Shown here: piece by piece, positions 15,292-23,088 of the stretch
Numbering within the stretch: position 1 is the stretch's first letter
How the letters are laid out: each line of letters opens with the position of its first letter
From: a virus
Virus record (IMG/VR): IMGVR_UViG_3300041999_000014
Location: 1-39,063 of that record
DNA length: 39,063 nt
Reading direction: 5' to 3' (one strand)
Position numbers and translations under genes: made by a program
Notes under the pieces: model-generated
Databases searched by the model: none
What the model was told of the DNA's origin: nothing
What the model saw: the letters and a program-made list of their open reading frames with translations, nothing else

Positions 15292-15665
15292 GCGGAAGTC
15301 ACCACCCTCCATACCTGATCTGCAATGTTGTCAAAGACGGGTTTCATGGTCGGATTGATGTAATCCCGACCTTGTACATAGCCGCCAGTCCCTGTTCCGT
15401 ACCCGTACTGAAGCATGATTGCTACGGGGAAACCGTTCTCGACGTCATTGTTGGTCCAGATGATCTTTACGGAACTCCCGGAACGTTCGATCTTGTAGTT
15501 CCAGGAGTCCGCCGCCAGTCCAGAGTCCTTCGGTACCGCCGAAGCCAAAGCGTTTACTCCCATTTTGGCTGCCGCGTCTAGCGACTTATAGATGTCGCCA
15601 CTCCGCATCTTCCGAAGGGAGTCTTCCGTTCGCCGACCGGAACGTTTGTTTACGAACGAAATCAC
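15288..15665 (-). CDS. HK97 gp10-like tail completion protein
   Basis: The 125-residue product begins at GTG 15665 with AAAGGAG upstream. It has a basic start (MISFVNKRSGRRTEDSLRKM), the block VPKDSGLAADSWNYKIE, and YGYGTGTGGYVQGRDYINPTMKPVFD, typical of HK97 gp10/minor capsid-type proteins that act at the head-tail joint or tail terminator. It sits just before the tape measure here, not in the neck cluster at 20.4-21.0 kb. Confidence 0.7.
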   Translation of the reverse strand: MISFVNKRSGRRTEDSLRKMRSGDIYKSLDAAAKMGVNALASAVPKDSGLAADSWNYKIERSGSSVKIIWTNNDVENGFPVAIMLQYGYGTGTGGYVQGRDYINPTMKPVFDNIADQVWRVVTSA

Positions 15666-15679
15666 GCTTGCTCCTTTGG

Positions 15680-15955
15680 CTACTCCAGACCGGTCATCTT
15701 CCGACCTACAGAGATGAGGCTCGGGTTGTTGACACGGATGTTTTCCACGCCCTCGAAGTACATGCGAAGAGCGTAGGCTTCATCGACGCTGTAGCCGAAC
15801 TGTTCGATCAAAGGATCGACACCGTCGACGACGGGCTGGTTCGAGAGCCACGAAGCGATAGACTCGTGCTTGTCCAGTGCTCTGCGCAGGTCGAGTACGG
15901 CCTGAGCAGCCGTCATGTCTAGGCTCTGCTTGCTGACTTCGAGCCCGAGGCCCAT
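15680..15955 (-). CDS. 91-aa tail-module protein
   Basis: I start at ATG 15955 (MGLGLEVSKQS), preceded by AAAAGGAG; the longer frame above it overlaps the fibre gene and is rejected. The soluble protein is helical, with ALDKHESIASWLSNQPVV and PLIEQFGYSVDEAYALRMYFE. Similar small proteins sit near tape measure genes of other phages; I do not know the function. It may be an assembly factor for the tail tip. Confidence 0.7.
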   Translation of the reverse strand: MGLGLEVSKQSLDMTAAQAVLDLRRALDKHESIASWLSNQPVVDGVDPLIEQFGYSVDEAYALRMYFEGVENIRVNNPSLISVGRKMTGLE

Positions 15956-15968
15956 ATGTGTTCTCCTT

Positions 15969-17351
15969 TTAAGCAGCGGATTCGTAGGTGAGGACACCAC
16001 GGATGCAGTCGTTGGTAGCCCAGGCCCAGGGTTGGGTTCCACTGGAGTCAACGATGATACCCTTGGCTCCGGAAAATCCAACGGACATACACAGTTCGAA
16101 AGTGGTAGTACTTCCCAGTCTGGCCCGAGCGAACACAGCGTCAGAAGCACTTTCGTCCCAGAGCTCCAGGAAACCGAGCGTACCGGAACTACTGGATGCC
16201 GGAACAGGAAGTCCGAGCCGCCAGTTATCACTACCACCACCGCCGCCGAAGTTCGTGGTGCTTCCGAACGCGATGTCGAACATTACAGTGACAAAGCGTC
16301 CATGCTTTATCCACTTACTGGCTTGGACCGCATTTCCATACGAAGGCGTATTCAAACCCGTGGAGGTGGTCCAGGCAGGCGTGTATGTGAACCAGGAACC
16401 GGTGTCAGGAATCTGCTTGGCCCAAGCAGACCAGCCATTGGCAGCATTCGCGGTTCGCGTCCACACAGCAGGTGCAGTGGTGGAATTGTGTCCGTGAGAA
16501 ACGTACGTTTGCTTGGCGAAGGTGGTGCCGTCCACGTAGGTTACAAGCTCACCTGCGGTCCCTGCGAAGTCCCATCCCGTGCCGTTAGCCGTGGAGAAAT
16601 ACATCCTCGACCAACCAGACGGATATGACGTGAATGCCGAGGTCTGGACGAGCGTACCAGGCGTCAGCGTGTACATCAGTTGGGCCTGAGACCATGCAGT
16701 CCAACCGGTACTGTCAGCGATCCCGTACCTGACCCACATCCGAGATATGGATGACGTTGTGCTGGCGTTGGCATAGAACGTCTGCTGAGTACGGCTGCTT
16801 TCAGATTTCGTAGTGACGACCGAACCGAAACCCGAGTTATGTGACCAGCCCGAACCCGTCCCCACCGTCATCAGAGAGATGCCGACAGGATATGCGGTGG
16901 GAGGAGCTGTTTCGGTGTTGGCGTTGACTGCGAGAGTCTGAAGCTTGGTCAGTTCGAGAGCGTCGAGTCGACTGTCAACCCCAGCCAGACCAGCAGGAGT
17001 CACCGCTCGAGTGGCGTCGGTGAAAGCGTTGGTCTCGGCAAGCGTGGCGAGTTCGACGAGACCTTTCTGTGTATCACTCGAGAACGGACCGGCGACTTCA
17101 TTCGTGTCCAGCCACACAGAACCGTCCGGTACGGCTCCGGGATCGGTGTCTCCGACGTAGGTGAAAGCGTCGACCTTCGCGTACGTTATCCCGGTGTCAA
17201 GCTGCATGCCGGATACAGCACCGACATCGATCGGAGTACCGTCTTGTCGGGTGAGGATGAGGTGGCCCGCCTCGTTGACCTCACCGGACGTGATCGATGC
17301 GGCTTCGATCTCGAGCGTTCGCTCGGCGTCTACTACAACTACCGTAGCCAC
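15969..17351 (-). CDS. Tail fibre with pyocin-knob-like domains
   Basis: The 460-residue product starts at GTG 17351. The N-terminal region includes the block GLVELATLAETNAFTDATRAVTPAGL common at the neck of phage tail fibres. Two pyocin-knob-like modules follow (about 150-232 and 235-318), each with a TGWTAWS or NGWSAWA ending. A C-terminal jelly-roll-like domain carries a poly-Gly loop (FGGGGGSDNW). It is probably a receptor-binding fibre. Its place before the tape measure, not after the tail tip genes, is unusual. Confidence 0.75.
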   Translation of the reverse strand: MATVVVVDAERTLEIEAASITSGEVNEAGHLILTRQDGTPIDVGAVSGMQLDTGITYAKVDAFTYVGDTDPGAVPDGSVWLDTNEVAGPFSSDTQKGLVELATLAETNAFTDATRAVTPAGLAGVDSRLDALELTKLQTLAVNANTETAPPTAYPVGISLMTVGTGSGWSHNSGFGSVVTTKSESSRTQQTFYANASTTSSISRMWVRYGIADSTGWTAWSQAQLMYTLTPGTLVQTSAFTSYPSGWSRMYFSTANGTGWDFAGTAGELVTYVDGTTFAKQTYVSHGHNSTTAPAVWTRTANAANGWSAWAKQIPDTGSWFTYTPAWTTSTGLNTPSYGNAVQASKWIKHGRFVTVMFDIAFGSTTNFGGGGGSDNWRLGLPVPASSSSGTLGFLELWDESASDAVFARARLGSTTTFELCMSVGFSGAKGIIVDSSGTQPWAWATNDCIRGVLTYESAA

Positions 17352-17375
17352 ATGGCCACCTTTCTCTGTCGAATA

Positions 17376-18110
17376 TCAGACCATCGGATCCCAGACACCG
17401 CCGATACGGGGTTTGGGCGCTGCTGGAACCCAGGCTCCTCCGATTCGAACCTTAGGAGTTGCCGCGACCCATTGGTTTTGCCATCGAACCCTACGAGTCA
17501 CGAAGGTCGTCGATTCTTCAGCCCAATACGACGCGTCTTCGAACTTTGCAACCAGGTCTGGGGTGGTGCTGTTCCAGACACCAGCCATGAACAGCATACC
17601 GACAGACGTCTTGTTGAAGGTCCCGCCGATCGTACACCGGGCCATCTCGTTCCAGATTTGGCCGTCGGTGGAGTTGTACATCTTGACGACGTTGTCTGAA
17701 CCCATTTTCCCGATACCCCACCAGGTACCAGGAACCCAGTCCCAGCCGACACCTACTGTTGTATCGGTGATGACTTCGTTGCTAGTCGTAGCGAGACCGT
17801 CAGGGGAAATGGTGATGTAGGCACCGTTCGGGGCCCCGAGAGCCGATACCGCATTCCCTGAAGTATCATGGGCTCCAATATAGAACTCACAGCCTTCGGT
17901 TCTCGTTCCGGATACCGAAAGCTTAGCAGCGAGAATACCCTTCGAAAGATCGAAGAGGATATCGCCTTCGACCCTGGGGTAATCCGGAACACAAGCAAGG
18001 TTCAGAGTCCCACCAGATTCGGTGGTTCCGGGTCCCTGTGTTTCAGTCCACTTGGCCGGATCGAGTACCGCGTCATTGAAGTTATCAATGAGCGTTTGGG
18101 TGTACGCCAC
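17376..18110 (-). CDS. LamG-like receptor-binding candidate
   Basis: The 244-residue product starts at GTG 18110 after AAAGGAG. The opening DNFNDAVLDPAKW and the beta-rich body to about residue 205 fit a concanavalin/LamG-like jelly roll, often carbohydrate-binding. The C-terminus has two VxIGGxW repeats (KVRIGGAWVPAAP, KPRIGGVWDPM) like those of the fibronectin protein at 6566-7552. I infer a virion surface or tail adhesin. Exact place in the virion is unknown. Confidence 0.65.
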   Translation of the reverse strand: MAYTQTLIDNFNDAVLDPAKWTETQGPGTTESGGTLNLACVPDYPRVEGDILFDLSKGILAAKLSVSGTRTEGCEFYIGAHDTSGNAVSALGAPNGAYITISPDGLATTSNEVITDTTVGVGWDWVPGTWWGIGKMGSDNVVKMYNSTDGQIWNEMARCTIGGTFNKTSVGMLFMAGVWNSTTPDLVAKFEDASYWAEESTTFVTRRVRWQNQWVAATPKVRIGGAWVPAAPKPRIGGVWDPMV

Positions 18111-18122
18111 AGGTCTCCTTTC

Positions 18123-18911
18123 TCACCCGTCGCTGATGGTGTAGGTGTGTTCGTCCACCGGAATAACGGTGGGCCAGTCGAATTGCAGATAGTCTTCACC
18201 GAGAGCCTGAATGGCTTCGTCGGGACCGGAAATCGTGTACGTGTGGTCACCATTGTCAGTGACGACGAAGACGAAGAACGCGTCGTACAGCTCTTCGAGT
18301 TCGGCGAAGCTAGGAAGCCTTGCCGTGTTCTCGTTGTTTCCGTACAACACTTCTTCGATACTCTCCAGGACCTGAATATCGGTAGTCCTGGAGTCGATCT
18401 CAATGTGCGACGTCCGCTTGTAGCCCGGAATCACAGGCGGTTTCGTCGTGATTGACCAACTGAGTTCGAGCGGCTCGGGTGAATCTCCGATGGTGCCATA
18501 CGACCTCTGAGAAGGCTCAGCCATGGCGTTGTAGACCAAATGGATCTTGTAGCCGAGATCGTTGTTAAGATCACTGCCCACCATAGTTCGGTAGGAGAAT
18601 CCGAAAGTCTTTCGTCTCTGTTGAGTGATCCTCAGACCGGGACGGATCTGACTTGAGCCATCACACAGAGCAAACAGATCGGGATATGTGAAGGCATTAA
18701 TCGTGGCGCCGAATTCCTCGGCGGCAGATACGAGCAAGTACTTGTTACCGTCGAGGTAATAGGACTTCGACCCGCCACCAGTCGGAGCCATTTCAACGGA
18801 AGTCAAACCCGACCATGCGACACCGGGTTGTCCTTCGACATACAAGACTCCTCGGTCTACTCCGGCTTCGTAGAGCCGTTCCCCGGGCGTGTCCCATTCG
18901 AGTCGTGCCAC
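18123..18911 (-). CDS. Second tail-tube paralogue
   Basis: The 262-residue protein (GTG at 18911 after GGGAGG) aligns by eye along residues 1-190 with the major tail protein at 19498-20382: both share W-x-x-x-GER-x-YE-x-GVD-x-GVLY, GLT, EEFG-x-T-I-x-AFTYP, CDGS, KTFG-x-SYRT and GYK-x-HLVY. It differs at the C-terminus, which ends in DNGDHTYTISG and DEHTYTISDG repeats. It may be a tail terminator-proximal or tip-proximal tube ring, or a minor tube subunit. It sits directly after the chaperone gene. Confidence 0.75.
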   Translation of the reverse strand: MARLEWDTPGERLYEAGVDRGVLYVEGQPGVAWSGLTSVEMAPTGGGSKSYYLDGNKYLLVSAAEEFGATINAFTYPDLFALCDGSSQIRPGLRITQQRRKTFGFSYRTMVGSDLNNDLGYKIHLVYNAMAEPSQRSYGTIGDSPEPLELSWSITTKPPVIPGYKRTSHIEIDSRTTDIQVLESIEEVLYGNNENTARLPSFAELEELYDAFFVFVVTDNGDHTYTISGPDEAIQALGEDYLQFDWPTVIPVDEHTYTISDG

Positions 18912-18925
18912 TCAAGATCCTCCCT

Positions 18926-19468
18926 TCATCCACTCGAACCGAACTGCGATCGTCGTTGGGCGTTGAGTTTCCTCTGCTGTGCGAGCATCTCAGCCTTGGA
19001 CATCTTCTTCGGCTGGGTATTCTTCTCGATACACACCCGGATGAGAGTCAACAACCGATTCAAATGCCAGTTTTCGCATTCGAGCCAGATGTTGTGAGTG
19101 ATCATCCAATGGTAGATCACCTCAGCAGTGATGACATCTCTGCTGTGTTTCTGTTGCTTCTTCTCCGCGAACCAAGTAGCGGACATCTTGGCTGAGATGT
19201 ATTTGTCGATGGCTACGACGTTGTCTTCCGTAAGACGGGCAAAAACCTCCGGAGGAACATCCGGGGTAAGTGTCATCGCCTCTTTGATGTACCAAAACGT
19301 CTCTTCGGGAGTCTTCTCTTCCTTGCCGAGGAAGGGCTTCTCGAAGAATGACTCCCATTTTGACAGGGAGACCAGAGAGTGCTCCAACTCCAGCTTGAAC
19401 GACTTAACAACAAACTCTTGCGTTGATTCGTTGAATCCTTCACTCATCGGGACTTCAATGATGAGCAC
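18926..19468 (-). CDS. Tail assembly chaperone-like protein
   Basis: The 180-residue product starts at GTG 19468, seven bases after AAGGAGG. It lies between major tail protein and tape measure regions, the usual place of tail chaperones. The blocks FKLELEHSLVSLSKWESFFEKPFL and ITAEVIYHWMITHNIWLECENWHLNRLLTLIRVC recur in single-frame chaperone-type proteins of related phages. I see no need for the programmed frameshift found in many other siphophages, because both halves are in one frame. Confidence 0.65.
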   Translation of the reverse strand: MLIIEVPMSEGFNESTQEFVVKSFKLELEHSLVSLSKWESFFEKPFLGKEEKTPEETFWYIKEAMTLTPDVPPEVFARLTEDNVVAIDKYISAKMSATWFAEKKQQKHSRDVITAEVIYHWMITHNIWLECENWHLNRLLTLIRVCIEKNTQPKKMSKAEMLAQQRKLNAQRRSQFGSSG

Positions 19469-19497
19469 TCTCTGACCTCCTTACTGCGTCGTGACGA

Positions 19498-20382
19498 CTA
19501 GAAGTCGCCCTTGGCCCAGTCGGTGTCGACGTTGTTCGGGAACTTGTAGCCCTGGTTCGGACGGGCCTCGACGATCTTGTTCTCGGTGAGAACCTGCGGG
19601 CCGGGAGCCTGCGCCTCGTCGTCGATGTAGTAGGTCACACCGGCGATGGTCGGGATCGTCAGGGTGTTGGTGGCGTCGTCGTAGGCGGGCTCCGTCGGCG
19701 TGGCCGTGAGGACCGTGCCAGAGAACATCGCGACGACGGCTGCCGGGGCGGGCAGAGACGGGTCGGTGCCTGCGGTACCGTAGAGGAACTCCTCCAGGGT
19801 GGCCAGGGCGTCGGCGTCGACCTTCGTCGAGTCGATGGACAGGGTGGCCGTCGGCTTGTAGGTCTGGCCTGCGATCGTGCCGACCTCGACCGGAGTCGTG
19901 GTGAACTCCCACGAGAACGTGATCGCCTCGGGCGAGTCGTTGACGGTGGCGTAGGCCTTCTCGGACGGCGCCGCGAGAGCCCCGTAGACGAGGTGCAGCT
20001 TGTAGCCGTGATCCTGGCCGTCCAGGTCGTTGCCGAGCTTGGTGCGGTAGGACAGACCGAAGGTCTTCCGGCCCTGCTGGCCGAGCGAGACGCCGGGGGT
20101 CGGAGTGGCGGATCCGTCGCACTGCTCCCAGGCGAGCGGGTAGGTGAAGGCCTCGATCGTGCCGCCGAACTCCTCAGCCGACACGAGGTTGAGGTACTTC
20201 ATGTTGTCCGCGTACTGCGGGTTGGACTCGGCACCCGAGGGCGACTCGGTGACGGCGGTGAGGCCGTTCCAAGCGTGCCCCTCGTTGTAGACGCCGGTCG
20301 CGTTGGGAATGTAGAGGACACCGTGGTCGACGCCGGTCTCGTAGTACCGCTCGCCAGCCTTGTCCCACGTGAGGACTGCCAT
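19498..20382 (-). CDS. Major tail protein with C-terminal decoration domain
   Basis: The 294-residue tube protein starts at ATG 20382 after GAGGGGA. The tube domain covers about residues 1-210. The last 80 residues form a separate domain (TATPTEPAYDD, LTIPTIAGVTYYIDDE, EARPNQGYKFPN) that matches the C-terminal domain of the major capsid protein. Codon use is strongly GC3-rich here, as expected for an abundant product. It builds the tail tube around the tape measure. Confidence 0.85.
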   Translation of the reverse strand: MAVLTWDKAGERYYETGVDHGVLYIPNATGVYNEGHAWNGLTAVTESPSGAESNPQYADNMKYLNLVSAEEFGGTIEAFTYPLAWEQCDGSATPTPGVSLGQQGRKTFGLSYRTKLGNDLDGQDHGYKLHLVYGALAAPSEKAYATVNDSPEAITFSWEFTTTPVEVGTIAGQTYKPTATLSIDSTKVDADALATLEEFLYGTAGTDPSLPAPAAVVAMFSGTVLTATPTEPAYDDATNTLTIPTIAGVTYYIDDEAQAPGPQVLTENKIVEARPNQGYKFPNNVDTDWAKGDF

Positions 20383-20395
20383 GAGTTTGTTCCCC

Positions 20396-20716
20396 TCAGA
20401 AATAGAGGCTGTATACGTGGTGGTGGAGGTTGTCCGCGACGAATATGCGATTCAGGTTGGACAACGGTAGCTGAGCGATGTCGTCGGAGAGGAGCATGAT
20501 TGCATCCGGATTCCGGCCGATCAGCGTCAACTGATATCGCTTGGCGCGACTGTATGGGTTGTTGTCAGCGAACTCAGTCTTTGCATTGTCCTGGGCGTAG
20601 ATGATACAGGGATAACTCATCCCCGTATTCGGAGGGGCCTGGAAATATACGTTAGTACTTCCCAGAACCCCCTCCAGGAGTGTCTGCAACTCAAGGCGTT
20701 TCGGGTGTGGGGCCAT
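20396..20716 (-). CDS. Tail terminator/completion protein
   Basis: I use ATG 20716 (106 residues), seven bases after GGGGGTG; a GTG at 20725 is also open. The product has LQTLLEGVLGSTNVYFQAPPNTGMSYPCIIYAQ and KRYQLTLIGRNPD, the layout of gpU/minor tail terminator proteins that cap the tail tube at the neck. It is immediately upstream of the major tail gene, as expected. Confidence 0.65.
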   Translation of the reverse strand: MAPHPKRLELQTLLEGVLGSTNVYFQAPPNTGMSYPCIIYAQDNAKTEFADNNPYSRAKRYQLTLIGRNPDAIMLLSDDIAQLPLSNLNRIFVADNLHHHVYSLYF

Positions 20717-21023
20717 TGTAGACACCCCCTAGCCGCAAGATGAGGCGGGGAACCTTTACTTCGACCTCAGAAACGGCCCACAGGGTCCCCGCCCACTCGA
20801 CATAGCGAATGGCAAAGAAATGTTCGTTGGCGAAAGCATCCGCAACGATACTGATCGAATTACTCACAGAGAGGTCGTTGTTGACACTCTCACCGTTCCT
20901 GAAACTCAACGAATTCCGCACAATATCGCCGTAATACTGGTATTCGACGATCTGGTCTTCGTTCACGCCAGGAGCGGTCACAACAGTTACGCCGTATCCC
21001 ACCTTTCCTGAAAATCGGGTCAT
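20691..21023 (-). CDS. Head closure/neck protein
   Basis: The 110-residue product follows the capsid gene and overlaps the next gene. The small beta-barrel pattern (FSGKVGYGVTVVTAPGVNEDQI, SNSISIVADAFANEHFFAIRYVEWAGTLW, PRLILRLGGVYNGP) is typical of neck proteins between capsid and tail terminator genes in related phages. It probably seals the connector after packaging. Confidence 0.65.
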   Translation of the reverse strand: MTRFSGKVGYGVTVVTAPGVNEDQIVEYQYYGDIVRNSLSFRNGESVNNDLSVSNSISIVADAFANEHFFAIRYVEWAGTLWAVSEVEVKVPRLILRLGGVYNGPTPETP

Positions 21024-21040
21024 GACTGGGTCCGCCTAGA

Positions 21041-22339
21041 TCAGGCGCGACGGGTGAAGGTCCAGGAGTCCTGGGCCGAGTTGGCGAAGTGGTAGCCGGA
21101 GTCGGGAACCGCGGTGACGGTCTCCGAGGACCCGACCGGGATGGCGGTCTGAGCACCGGGCGTGAGGGTGGTGCCGTCGCCGTCCTCGTAGGTCATCCCG
21201 GTGACGGTCGGGATGGTGATGACACCGGTGGAGGCGTTGTAGCCCGGCTCCTGCGGGGTCGCCAGGACGCTGTTCGAGGCGGTCTTCTTGATGACGAGGG
21301 CCGACTTCGGACGGACCAGGGCACCGGAGAGGCGGGTTTCCAGCAGGTACTTCTGCTGGTTGTAGTCGATGTCGAAGTCCTCGAACATCGTGAGCTCGCC
21401 GCCGCGGTCGGTGCCGACATTGTAGTCGTCGAGGTTGACGATGATTCCGACGACGTCGGGGTACTCGTTCAGCGGCTCGACGAGCTGGATGCTGCTGACG
21501 CCCAGGACCTGAGCGACCTCGGACTTGTTGGCGTAGTAGCGACGGCCCATGCCGTCCTTCGCCTTCAGGAACTTGTTGAGCTCGCGGACCGTGGTGTACA
21601 GGGTCGGCGTGCCGGTGCCCTTGTAGAACTCCATGCCGTCCATGACGGCGTCGACGACCTCCTCGTAGGAGGAGTCCGCGTCGTTGACGTTGACGTTGAG
21701 CGTGGTGACGAAGAGCTCGTGGTCGTTGATGATGGAACGGATACCGATGCCGTCCGAAGCACCCAGCGGGTCCTTGACCTTGTCCTCGGCACCCGGGGCA
21801 CGGCCGTCGCCGACGAGGATCGCACGCGCGACCTCCTCCTCGGTCATGAGCCGCATCTCGGCCTTCAGGAAGGCGACGATGTCGAAGTCCGTGATGTCGA
21901 GCATGTCGTCACGGTCGAGCTTCTGCTTCTTGTAGATCGTGGTCGGGCTCGTGGTCCGCTTGCTGACGCCGAACCACTCCTCCTCCTTGTAGTTCCCCTT
22001 GATGTAGCCCTTGGCCCGCGCGTCGTCCTGGGTCAGGTCGGCGGTGAAGGTCTTGATCCGGGAGAACGGGGTCTTGCGGGTGCCGTTGAGGACGGACGAG
22101 ACCCACTCGGTCCGGCGCTTCTCGAGGTCGATGGTCCCGGTGGCCATCTTCGCGTCCGGGAACAGGACGTCGATGTTCTCGATGCCGTGCTGGAGGGCGT
22201 AGTTGTTGACGGCCTCACGGATGGACCCGACCTTCACCGCGTCGGCGAAGATGCCCTTGACGTCTTCCTGCGTGAGGCTGTGCTTGATCGTGTCGCCGCC
22301 GTTCTTGGCAGCGTTCTGGTCGAAGACGTTGCGCGACAT
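21041..22339 (-). CDS. Major capsid protein from internal start
   Basis: Inside the protease-capsid frame, an ATG at 22339 (MSRNVFDQNAAKNGG, residue 245 of the fusion) is preceded by AAGGAGG at 22353-22347 with seven bases between, the best ribosome site in the region. It would give a 432-residue capsid protein in the same frame. This would let the phage make many more capsid subunits than protease fusions. Whether the long form, the short form or both occur in particles cannot be read from the sequence. Confidence 0.75.
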   Translation of the reverse strand: MSRNVFDQNAAKNGGDTIKHSLTQEDVKGIFADAVKVGSIREAVNNYALQHGIENIDVLFPDAKMATGTIDLEKRRTEWVSSVLNGTRKTPFSRIKTFTADLTQDDARAKGYIKGNYKEEEWFGVSKRTTSPTTIYKKQKLDRDDMLDITDFDIVAFLKAEMRLMTEEEVARAILVGDGRAPGAEDKVKDPLGASDGIGIRSIINDHELFVTTLNVNVNDADSSYEEVVDAVMDGMEFYKGTGTPTLYTTVRELNKFLKAKDGMGRRYYANKSEVAQVLGVSSIQLVEPLNEYPDVVGIIVNLDDYNVGTDRGGELTMFEDFDIDYNQQKYLLETRLSGALVRPKSALVIKKTASNSVLATPQEPGYNASTGVITIPTVTGMTYEDGDGTTLTPGAQTAIPVGSSETVTAVPDSGYHFANSAQDSWTFTRRA

Positions 22340-23071
22340 TTCGTCGCCTCCTTCGTGGGTGATGGTGGTCTCGGTGTTCTCGGTGGCGGAGTGTTCGGCG
22401 GCGGACTTCTTCTCGTCCTCCAGGGCGACGCCGATCAGGTAGTGAACGACGTTCTTCTGCTCCTCGTTGAGGGTGTCGTAGATGTCCTTGACGGTGGTGT
22501 CCTTGTCGGCGTGCTCGAGGTTCTCGTCGCCGTCTTCACCGTCCTCGTCCTCTTCGTCATCCTCTTCGTCGTCCTCGTCCGGCTCCTCCGAGTGAGCGAG
22601 AGCGTGGTCGATCGGAACGCCGGTGAGAATGATCGCCTCTTCGTCCGACTCGAAGACGGAACCGTCGGAGTGCTTGATGTTGACGTAGTCGATCACGGCG
22701 CCCGGATTTGCTCCGGCGAGAACGAGACTCACCTCGCGGATCACCCCGTGCATGACGTTCTTGGCCCGCTCCACCAGGTTGTTGGCGTAGATGGACAGGA
22801 ACTTGATGTCGCCGTGTTCGACCAACTCCCGGGCGGTCTCGCCCTGCTTGGTCTTGTTGAAGAAGGCGTAGGCGTAGACGCCCTCGTCCTTGTGTTCGAG
22901 AACGGCGTGGCCGAGAACGTTCTCCGCGCTCGAGTGACCGTGCTGCCACACCAGAGGTACCTGTTGGTGGTGCATGTCCTTGAACGCGCCGTGCATGATG
23001 GTTCGCCCATCCGTGCACTTGAGACCAGCCTTGGTGGCCCAGCCGCCGAAGTCTGCTTCAATGACTCCCAT
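21041..23071 (-). CDS. Prohead protease fused to major capsid protein
   Basis: The 676-residue frame begins at ATG 23071 after GGAGGGGAGA. Residues 1-150 are an HK97-type (S78) prohead protease with likely catalytic H44 (VWQHGH), S93 (KFLSIYA) and the EVSLVLAGANPGA block at 113-125. Residues 155-200 are a very acidic spacer (DEDDEEDDEEDEDGEDGDE), scaffold-like. From 245 an HK97-fold capsid protein follows, with EFYKGTGTPTLYTTV and a late immunoglobulin-like C-terminal domain. In HK97-like assembly the protease removes the scaffold part from the capsid subunit and itself. A nested start allows the capsid to be made alone. Confidence 0.85.
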   Translation of the reverse strand: MGVIEADFGGWATKAGLKCTDGRTIMHGAFKDMHHQQVPLVWQHGHSSAENVLGHAVLEHKDEGVYAYAFFNKTKQGETARELVEHGDIKFLSIYANNLVERAKNVMHGVIREVSLVLAGANPGAVIDYVNIKHSDGSVFESDEEAIILTGVPIDHALAHSEEPDEDDEEDDEEDEDGEDGDENLEHADKDTTVKDIYDTLNEEQKNVVHYLIGVALEDEKKSAAEHSATENTETTITHEGGDEMSRNVFDQNAAKNGGDTIKHSLTQEDVKGIFADAVKVGSIREAVNNYALQHGIENIDVLFPDAKMATGTIDLEKRRTEWVSSVLNGTRKTPFSRIKTFTADLTQDDARAKGYIKGNYKEEEWFGVSKRTTSPTTIYKKQKLDRDDMLDITDFDIVAFLKAEMRLMTEEEVARAILVGDGRAPGAEDKVKDPLGASDGIGIRSIINDHELFVTTLNVNVNDADSSYEEVVDAVMDGMEFYKGTGTPTLYTTVRELNKFLKAKDGMGRRYYANKSEVAQVLGVSSIQLVEPLNEYPDVVGIIVNLDDYNVGTDRGGELTMFEDFDIDYNQQKYLLETRLSGALVRPKSALVIKKTASNSVLATPQEPGYNASTGVITIPTVTGMTYEDGDGTTLTPGAQTAIPVGSSETVTAVPDSGYHFANSAQDSWTFTRRA

Positions 23072-23088
23072 TTTGACCGTCTCCCCTC

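Noticed and set aside
18926-19468. A programmed frameshift in the tail assembly chaperone.
   Set aside because: Both expected halves are in one continuous frame and no second overlapping frame follows before the next gene.
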